This document shows positions 56,307 to 64,000 of a stretch of DNA of 64,000 nucleotides, piece by piece. A model generated the notes under the pieces. That model was not told where the DNA came from and searched no databases. It was given only the letters and a program-made list of their open reading frames with translations. Where the stretch lies: positions 558,001 to 622,000 of the forward strand of contig MU394058.1 of the NCBI GenBank assembly GCA_022578605.1, written 5' to 3'. The stretch comes from Camillea tinctor (taxonomy: Eukaryota > Ascomycota > Sordariomycetes > Xylariales > Xylariaceae). Numbering within the stretch: position 1 is the first letter of the stretch; each line of letters starts with the position of its first letter. A program made the translations under genes and the position numbers.

Positions 56307-57343
56307 TTACTCTTGTCTCTTCCAATCCTCTCGCCCCCCTATATACCTATATACAACTCTCGAATCCAAATCTTTGCAATCTGAAGCCTCACTTGCTGCT
56401 GTGTATACTCCTAAACTAGTCGCACCCAGGATGTTCTTTGAATCCAGTCTTCTAGCCATATCAACAGCCAATCCGACATCCTTTTTCATCAGCTGCACGC
56501 GAAATCCACCCTGATACCCATTTGACGAGGGGGCCTTGGGGCATACACCAGGGACAGGATTGAAAATATCGCATATGGCGTTTTGAGCCGTACCAGCGGC
56601 GAAGACAGATGCTAACACATCGGCCTCGATACCGGCACGCATTCCCATATCCATAGCCTCGGCGCATGCGATTGTTATAATGCCCGAAAGGTAATTATTA
56701 GATAGCTTAGCAGCGAGTCCTAGAGAAGGACCACCACAAGGGATTACTTTGCTTCCCATGGTTTGTAGTAATGTAGTGAGACGAGGGAGGTTAGGGTCTG
56801 ATGGAGAGCAACCGACGAAAAAAGCAATCGTAGCATTCACGGCGCCAAGAACACCGCCACTAACCGGAGTGTCGTAGAAAGTTGCTAGAGGTGAAGAGTT
56901 TGATATCTGCTCTTTTACGTACAAGCTAGTTGCAGTATCGATCGTGGAAGAGTCGAGAAGAAGTTTAGATGTGGTTAAGCCGGAGAGAGCCGCAATAATC
57001 CCAACAGCCGCATCTAGATAGACAGACTTCACATGAGACCCTTCCGGTAGCATGGTAATTACGACATCCTGTGCCAAAGCAATTTGATTATCAATATATT
57101 GGTCTGTAAATAGTCACATGAGATACATACAGATAGTTCAGTTACTTCCTTCGCGTTGGCACATTTCATTATCACACCCGGAAATGAAGCATCGAGCTCT
57201 TTCATAGAATCCTCCACGACATCATGGACAAACACTTTTGTCCCACATGAGAGCTTTTTCACAAGGTTTATAACCATTGGCTTTCCCATCGCCCCGAGGC
57301 CGATGAAGCCAATACATGCAGGTAAACGGGTACTGTCGGTCAT
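56307..57343 (-). CDS. Beta-hydroxyacid dehydrogenase (3-hydroxyisobutyrate dehydrogenase family), paralogue 2
   Basis: Two exons are inferred: 57343-57131 and 57068-56307, giving 324 aa. The 62 nt intron is best joined as ...VTELS | DVVITMLPEG, which restores the conserved (D)VVITMLP motif; other acceptors add unrelated residues. Motifs: CIGFIGLGAMGKPM (GxGxMG), DTPVSGGVLGA, and LAAKLSNNYLSG with the expected catalytic Lys. It clearly shares ancestry with the gene at 51832-52950, but introns differ in number and position, so duplication is not recent. The two enzymes may act on different hydroxyacids in the same locus. Confidence 0.88.
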
Positions 57344-58593
57344 AGTTACTGTTTCCTAGCTGCTGAGATCAGAAACAAAAATGACATAGCAAGGAATATC
57401 TCTTGGAAGTAAATTCATTTACTACTGAGGATGTTCGAAAAATAGAAATATCGCCACATTAGCATTGGCAAAGCCTAAAGATGGTATATTCACTTAAACG
57501 ATGTTGTTGGGCTTCTGATTTTCTTTTCTTATGGGGAGCGTCATACCGTGGGGGTTAGCCGATGAGGATAAAGTCCCGACTTGAAAGGATGGACTTTTCC
57601 ACGATCTAGGTATAAAGCAGCAACTGATACTACCATATGGGGATGTATATGTATACGATGAAGGGCATACTCATTCCATGAGGTGTGTATTTAGCATGAA
57701 GTAAAGACATTCATGTGCGTTTCCATTAGATCTGGAACGAAGATGGCGTGAACAAACTAGATCTTACTAACACATACCATAAGCAGGATCTCTCTATCAA
57801 ACTAGCACCCTCAGATGACGATGGACAAATATCACTCTCGCAGTCACTTACCCCAATATCTCCAATACTCATACCCCCCTTGCCCTCCTGTGTGCCACAC
57901 ATTTGCCTATGCATACGAGCGGGGTACACGGCAATTCTGTGTTAGAATCAATATCTTAATATGACAGTCTGGGTTATGGGATGTCGCCAGTGAGCAAAAG
58001 TCCATCTCTACGGGTATGTCAGATGATATCACTCATCTGGCAACGTCGCTTGCGGCATTTCATCCGAATAGAACCCCTCATTAGTATTTGATACGCGATA
58101 TCGGTAGACTTCAAGTTCCTCCTATTATGGGTCTATGAGAAGTAATAAAGTAAAAAGTGAGGACGATGTAAATGTTGAAGATAGGTTATATGAAGTATTG
58201 ATCTCTCAGATCAATCTTAGGCTCGCTTTTACTATGTTCAAAGGTCTAACTAAGTGATCGTTCTGGAAATAGTAATGTTGTTATACGAGAGGTGTGCTAA
58301 ATAAACTGTCTTAACATGCCTATATAATATCACAATATCATTCATAGTACTCTTGATTCTCTACCGGAACGTGGGAGCGTTTCATTCGATTCTAAACAGT
58401 ACCAAATCATCTTTCTTACCTTAGGGATCATGTTCACATGATACATGAAACTACGATTTTCGAGCGATCACAAAGATAAAAAGGGGGTTGACCATATATT
58501 TTCTCAAGAATATCAAGCTTTCCATATCACTTAGAACACACACGCTCCGCCACTGAAATAAATGCAAAAAGGGTAGCCTCCCTGTTAGAAGAT
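57344..58593. promoter_or_regulatory. Divergent intergenic region
   Basis: Between dehydrogenase paralogue 2 (-) and the double-CMD gene (+). A small open frame pair near 57726-57945 is antisense-overlapping and unsupported. No specific control element was identified. Confidence 0.4.
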
Positions 58594-59548
58594 ATGGCAT
58601 CAACAGAGCCCCCAGCAGAGACCTCCAATCCGTCTCAGAAGCCGCAGCCATCGCAAGAAGATCTCAAAGCAGAGTTCGACCGACTCCTCGGGGCCGAGTC
58701 CTTCCACACAGGCTGGTCATCCCTCCTCTCCATAGACCCCTTGCTCTTCCGCTCCAGCGTATCCCTCGCCTCGGTCCCACGGCTCAAATCGCACCTTAGA
58801 CCTAAAGAGCAATCCCTGATCTCGCTCGCCGTCTCCAGCGCAGCGACGCACCTCTACGCACCAGGCATCCGGGCGCACGCATCGGCCGCTCTGGCGGCGG
58901 GCGCGACTCCGGCCGAGGTGCTGGAAGTCATTGCGCTGACGAGCACGCTAGGCATCCACGCGTGCAATATCGGGGTGCCGATCTTGGTCGAAGTGCTGCG
59001 GGAAAGGGGGGGTAAGGAAGGGGGGGAGAAAGAGGATATAACGACGGCGCCGTATGATGAGCAGCAGGAGGCGCTGAAGCAAGAGTTCACTGAGAAAAGG
59101 GGCTATTGGCACGGGTTCTGGGAGGATTTTCTAAGGCTCGATCCGGAGTTTTTTGCGGCGTATTTGGAGTTCTCGGGTTTGCCGTGGACGAGGGATGGTG
59201 GACAGGGTGCACTTGAGCCGAAGGTGAGTGAGACTTTTCCCTATTCTCCTAGCACCTTCATGGCTTCAGAAGAGTGGGCAGAAAAGGCGTTATAAATGGA
59301 TGTGTCTAGATCCCAGGACTGACTCTGCGCTGCAGATGAAAGAGCTCGTGTACTGCGCTTTCGACGCCGCGGCCACGCACCTCTACGTCCCAGGGCTTAA
59401 GCTGCACATGCGGAACGCGCTCGGCTACGGGGCTACGCCGCAGGAGATATTAGAAGTACTAGAACTCGCCACTTTACTCAGTCTACATACGGCTCATGTG
59501 GCAGCACCTATTATAGAGGAGCTGTTATCGACATCTAAGTCTACTTGA
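58594..59548 (+). CDS. Protein with two tandem CMD/AhpD-like domains
   Basis: Two exons are inferred: 58594-59223 and 59336-59548, giving 280 aa. Two similar halves can be aligned by eye: SAATHLYAPGIRAH...GATPAEVLEV...GIHACN in the first, and AAATHLYVPGLKLHM...GATPQEILEVLEL...SLHTAH in the second. Both have the CMD-fold helix pattern. The CxxC redox pair of AhpD peroxidase partners is absent, and the second half lacks the Cys altogether, so a thiol-peroxidase role is unlikely. The linker contains an acidic and Lys-rich stretch. It may be a decarboxylase, a structural CMD-fold protein, or something new. It shares the region with the single-domain CMD gene at 47846. Confidence 0.8.
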
Positions 59549-60139
59549 TTGCGGACAAAGGGGTAGGAGATAGGGAATGAGACCATGTATCAATGCAGAC
59601 ACCCGTTTAGGTAATTAAACGCGATGGTGATGATATCGATGCTATTACATTATATACATATTCGCTATCCGCATCAATGAAGCGAGGAAAAATGCCCGAT
59701 ATGGTATCATTGATAGACATTGGACACAATGGGTTAAATGTATTTCATCAACATAATATATACATTGCAGTGCCTCCTTCTCGTTCTACTAACTAGTGCG
59801 ATTACACGAACTAAACTCCTCCTCTCCTCAAATCTCTGCTCGCTCGGGACACTTCAGATAAACCATCTCCACAAGCATCCCCTGATACATATCAGGCTCA
59901 AACAAACCTTCAGCTAGAGCTAACGACGCAAAGGATAACGATGATAAAGCCTATCTCCCTCAGCATAGCTTCCATCAAAGCGCGATGATATAATACACAC
60001 GACCCCCTACTCCCGAACAGCAGTCCGTACTGTTGATCGACACATAGCGCCAGGAGGCGAAGGGGACCTACTCATAGTACTGTCATCTACCATTCTCCTG
60101 ATCTAATCATAACCCCCCCTGCGCCTACGCAGGTGGATT
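59549..60139. other. Convergent intergenic region
   Basis: The 3' flanks of the double-CMD gene (+) and the PHD-finger gene (-). No further feature. Confidence 0.5.
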
Positions 60140-61714
60140 TCAAACCGCCATGCCATTCTCCCAGACTTTCTTCCCCTTCGGATCGTACGTAGTCACGCTG
60201 AATGCCTCAAAGTCATTCTTACCCTGGAGGTCGTCCTCGTTGATATCCACGCCGGCGAGGCAGCCCTGGCCGACCTTAGGCCACGCGGGGGGCACGGACT
60301 CGGCCGAGGACTCGCGGTCGGCCCGGTCGTCAGGCTCGTCCCTCTGGGCGGTGGATGCCGCAACGATGGTGGAGCTTGACCTGCCGTTGCCGTTACCGCC
60401 GCTGCCTTTAGTCCGGGGGCTGCCGCGGTCGGGCGTCGACGTCTTGCGCACGAAGTGGATGGGCCCGCTGGCGCTGGCGTCGGCGCGCAGGAACAGGCCG
60501 TCGGTGGTGGAGCCGGCGAAGAGGCCCTGTGGGCCGCGCTTGGTGGAGGCGGGCGGTTCGTGGGCCGGGAAGATGGGCAGGTCGGGGTGGAGCTCCGTGC
60601 TGTACATGATGATGTTGACTAGCTGTGCGTGTGGGACGCTAGATAGATAGGCTCGTTTCTAAATCGAAGTAATTAGCACCTCTCTCGCGCGCGCGTGTTC
60701 GTGAATCTGCTGGATAAAAAAAAGGAAGCGCTCTGCTCTTTTGCTGGACGGCCTTACCTGCTCGGCGCTCTTGGTGGCCCAGCTGATCCCCTTAAACCCA
60801 TCGAGCGACTTTTTCCGGGCGAGGTGCTTCTCCCGCTTCGCGAGGCAGCGGGTGCAGAACCACGAGCGAGTCTCGTTACTAACGTATTCATCGTCGATAT
60901 ACGGATCGTGGCAGAGCTGGTGCCAGCAGAAATTGCAGCCATCGCAAAAGACGATCTGATTGTTAATCGGGCTCAGACCCCGTGTGCACACCTTACATAG
61001 CGCCTGCTCGGCCGTCCGTTTCCCATAATTTCTGCGCTTTTGCGACTGCTGCGTCGGATTGTATTGCGCCGGCCTCTGGACCTGGCGGCCGGACTTCGTC
61101 ATAGTGGGTACGGCCTGGTGGTCCTTAGATGTGGAGACGGTGTCTTCCTCGCTGTCGGGAAGGTCGCTCAAACTTGAAGATCCATCATCGTCTTCCTTCC
61201 CTCGCTTGCGCTTCGTACCCCTTACGCTCTTAGCTTTCGCCTTGGGGACAGGTGGTTTTGCAGTAGGCTTAAGAGGGACAAAATTCTTAGACGGAGCCGG
61301 GGTCCGAAGCTGGAATGCATCACTTATAGACATTGTAGATGCACCGAGAGTAGACGATGGCATGCTTGGAGTTGGCATGGGCATGGTTAGAGAAGTGTTC
61401 ATGTTCATAACCAAACGTCTCTTGGCGTCCTCAAACGTCGACTTCTCGATGGTTCTAGCAACAGAAGAAGCGGAAGAAAGGGCCGCACTTAAGCTCCCAG
61501 GCTTGCTATTGATGCGCTTAAGAATCATTTGGGTGGCGGCGGAGAACTGGGGTATGTAGTGCGGGCGGCCCGATGAACTTGCATTGCTCGGTGCCGGGCT
61601 TGGGGCCGAAGGTCCGGGGACACCGGGGACAGGAGGCTGGGCGGCCGGGGCTGGCGTCGGCATAGATGCGGCATCACCACCTTCGAGTTTCGGCTCGGTC
61701 AGACTTCCCTCCAT
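60140..61714 (-). CDS. PHD-finger protein, probable chromatin-associated factor
   Basis: Two exons are inferred: 61714-60758 and 60622-60140, giving 479 aa. The 135 nt intron is joined as ...KSAEQ | LVNIIMYSTELHPDLP, which keeps the conserved PDLPIFP segment. The N-terminal 240 residues are low complexity (Pro, Ser, Ala rich) with a basic KRKRGK stretch that may be a nuclear signal. The PHD zinc finger (about residues 239-292) has all eight ligands: CKVC, CDGC, HQLC and CTRC, the C4HC3 pattern. Such fungal proteins belong to histone-modifying complexes or read histone H3 tails; the specific complex cannot be told. It is a housekeeping-type gene unrelated to the catabolic genes on its left. 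Confidence 0.85.
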
Positions 61715-62358
61715 CCTGACATCAAACCCGGAATTATCCGTCTTGCTCCGTCTTGCTATGTTGTTCGATGTTTAAGGGATGATGTCGCCTCCAGTAGGGG
61801 GACATCTGCAGTTATTGATATTATAATAACTCGGGGTTATAGTTAGATTTCAGCGAGGCGGCAATTCAACACACCACAAGCTCCCCCACCCCGATGAAGA
61901 TGGTAGCTTGGCGAAATATGGATTGTACAACTTGAATTGAGATCGATATCTGTATGTTACAAGAATGAAGTTGGTTCAATTGATGATGAGAGTTTGGGAA
62001 GGGCGAGTGGAGGTTTTGCACGTGATCTACACGTGATCATACCATATAATACTTACATTACCATGACGTTAGTGTAAATATTCAATTATACCATGTTTGC
62101 TCTGTATCTTTATCTCTTTCAACGTTGTAGGTAGTACCTAATTTTAAGTCGTGGCCATTCACATAATATACGTGTTATATGGGAGTACTTAAATAGGTAA
62201 TAGGTACTGGGTACCTAGGTTACTTAAGTAGTACCTACGAAGAAAGCTGACTTTGGTATCGTATCGGTTAATTGCAACACAGTGAATTGGGACATTCCAT
62301 TTATTAGTTGTACCAGCTTACTTAATTAACCAGGAAGTCAAAGCTCTCTCTTCTCCTT
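61715..62358. other. Intergenic with palindromic TACCTAGGTA words
   Basis: The 5' flank of the PHD gene and 3' flank of the CoA-transferase. The 62125-62240 stretch is dense in GGTACC, CCTAGGT and TAGTACCTA words, like other intergenic regions here. No gene. Confidence 0.5.
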
Positions 62359-63971
62359 TTATCTCACAGCCCCTTTTTCCTTCAGAGCCGCTACCTCACT
62401 ATTACCCAAACCAAGTAATCCAGAAAGAACCTCATCTGTGTGTTGACCCAAAGTTGGCGGTGCAGTCCTCACCCCTGGTGTACTTTCACTATACTTTACC
62501 GGTGTATTAACCATCTTTATCGGCCCGCATTGCTCATGCTCGAGTTCTACCACCATGTTGCGTGCTTTGGAATGTTCATGATGGAGAGAGTCGTGAACAT
62601 CGTTGACAGCAGCATACGGCATACCTTTTCCTTCGAAAATCTCTAGCCATTCTTGTGTTGTCTTCTGCACACTGACCTTTTCGATCTCATCTTCTAATTC
62701 AGTTCGGTTGGCAACCCGGTTGGAGTTGATACTGTATTTAGGATCTGTCTTCCATTCCGGTCGGCCAAGCCCATCGCATAGGATACCAAACAGACGATCA
62801 TTGCCTCCGCCGAAAAGTACATCTCCGTCTTTCGTCTTGAATGATTTGTAAGGCACAATCGATGCTAGAGTTGGGTTCAGTTAGACCGTGGTTAATATCA
62901 ATGACAGAGTATGATCACCACATACGATGAGCTGTTCCCCAGCGTCCCGAGTCTCTCTTGCCGCTAATCAGACAGCTGCTCGCGATATTCGCAAGCGTCG
63001 CGGTCTGGCAGTCGCTTAGCGCCACGTCAATGTGTTGGCCACAGCCAGTTTTCGCCCTCGATAGTAAGGCTGCCATGATACTATTGCTCGTGTATAATCC
63101 AGTAGTCAGGTCTGTTACGGCAACACCAACCTTAACGGGCGGCCCATCCCTGTTACCGGTAATGTGCATCAATCCGAATTCAGCCTCGACCATGACATCG
63201 TAGCCTGCTCGTTGCGAGTATGGCCCAGTCTGTCCATACCCCGTAATCGAGGCGTATATGAGGCCAGGGTTGATCTTGCGTATGGTTTCAAAGTCCATTC
63301 CATATTTCTTCAGACTCCCAGGTAGATAGTTCTCCACGAGAATATCACATTTCGCAGCTAGCTTATGCAGCACTTCGACCCCTTCGGGGTGCTGAAACGA
63401 CAACCCTAGAGACTTCTTATTGCGGTTGACCTATCCTAAGGTCAGGATTATCCGGTTTTGGACCGCGGAATACGAAGACTGTTAATCAAGCAAGGGCTTA
63501 CCGCGAGAAAATAAGCAGATTCACCAGGCCCTTCGTGGCCAGAGCCCTCTTTGTACGTCGCATACGGAGGGCCCCAGGCACGGGTATCATCACCTCGCGT
63601 AGGATGCTCAATTTTGATCACTTCTGCTCTTACATTTGCATCGCGGCATTAGCTAGATAGGCGACGCGAATTCAGGGGGCAATGTCGCGCTCTGGCACGG
63701 TTCTCACCCGAGATCGCCAAGAATCTGTGTACAATATGGCTACACGGAATTTTGAGTGGAAGTTCTCTAGTGGCGGAAGAGGACGGGAACTTACACCAGC
63801 TAAGACCCTAGTCATGTCCAGAACACGGTATCCAGCTAACGGAAGAGAATCCTGGGTACCCGAGCCCCTTTCCATCATCGTGGAATAATGGCGAGCGCGA
63901 ATAGCCCGGTACTGATCTACCCTGATGAGCCATGTGCCATATCTGGCCCGGGTAAGTGCTCGGCCGAACAT
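62359..63971 (-). CDS. Family III CoA-transferase (CaiB/BaiF), SUGCT-like, probably mitochondrial
   Basis: Five exons are inferred: 63971-63795, 63739-63708, 63628-63502, 63430-62926 and 62864-62359, giving 448 aa. Exon 2 is only 32 nt and encodes PYCTQILGDL, the universally conserved N-terminal helix; without it the protein would not fold. Other motifs: GDDTRAWGPP, VNRNKKS, SITGYGQTGPYSQRAGYD (the final Asp is the expected catalytic residue), GLMHITG and RWGTAHPSIVPY. The first 35 residues are Arg-rich with no acids until Asp18, fitting a mitochondrial presequence. The closest family I recognise is succinyl-CoA:glutarate-CoA transferase (SUGCT). The start codon is 30 bases from the window edge, so an upstream exon cannot be ruled out. 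Confidence 0.85.
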
Positions 63972-64000
63972 GGTAAATCCGCGGTCAAGATATTGTTGCA

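Noticed and set aside
57068..57106. Acceptor ATTTACAG (57090 region) for dehydrogenase paralogue 2
   Set aside because: It shifts the frame, or adds residues not seen in the family; the GGCACAG acceptor restores VVITMLP directly.

Overview
The window looks like nuclear DNA of a filamentous ascomycete (Pezizomycotina). Most genes carry several 50-70 nt introns with GTAAGT-like donors. The fungus-typical families include a Zn2Cys6 regulator, a NACHT-ankyrin-ZZ protein, pyranose oxidase, a Dal5-type permease and GH128. One 4.7 kb block (41129-45785) has the near-complete C-to-T / G-to-A decay of repeat-induced point mutation (RIP). The palindrome TACCTAGGTA and its variants are common between genes. 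The genus cannot be told. Exon joins were worked out by hand from frame, splice consensus and family conservation, so all are predictions.

0-10 kb: an alpha/beta hydrolase, then a seven-exon NLR-like protein of about 1881 aa (degenerate hydrolase-like domain, NACHT, ankyrins, ZZ finger), then degraded repeats. 10.5-15 kb: a Zn-cluster transcription factor facing an alcohol dehydrogenase. 15.9-22.9 kb: two unrecognised multi-exon genes, divergently transcribed from about 1.1 kb. 24-28.4 kb: a SesB-like serine hydrolase ending in amyloid-like 18-residue repeats, an assembly gap framed by poly-G and poly-C, and a small Asn-rich protein with a C-terminal membrane anchor. 28.4-38.3 kb: gene-poor DNA with relic repeats, a clear 258 bp MITE with 5 bp target duplication, and an intron-containing tRNA-Arg(CCG).

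38.4-59.6 kb is rich in metabolic genes: pyranose 2-oxidase-like, a Dal5-type permease, two CMD-fold proteins, a zinc alcohol dehydrogenase, a metallo-beta-lactamase-fold lactonase-like enzyme, two beta-hydroxyacid dehydrogenases and a secreted GH128. This content suggests oxidative or lactone catabolism, but no single pathway is proven. The permease has a 4.66 kb RIP-degraded element inside its fourth intron and one in-frame TAG just beyond it. 60-64 kb: a PHD-finger protein and a mitochondrial-type family III CoA-transferase resembling SUGCT.

The strongest leads for something new are: (i) the amyloid-signalling-like set at 2.7-8.8 and 24.4-28.4 kb, where the NLR and the SesB-like gene share intron positions in their hydrolase domains but only one keeps the catalytic Ser and His; (ii) the divergent pair of unrecognised genes at 15.9-22.9 kb; (iii) the permease intron that captured a transposon, with apparent RIP leakage into the exon.
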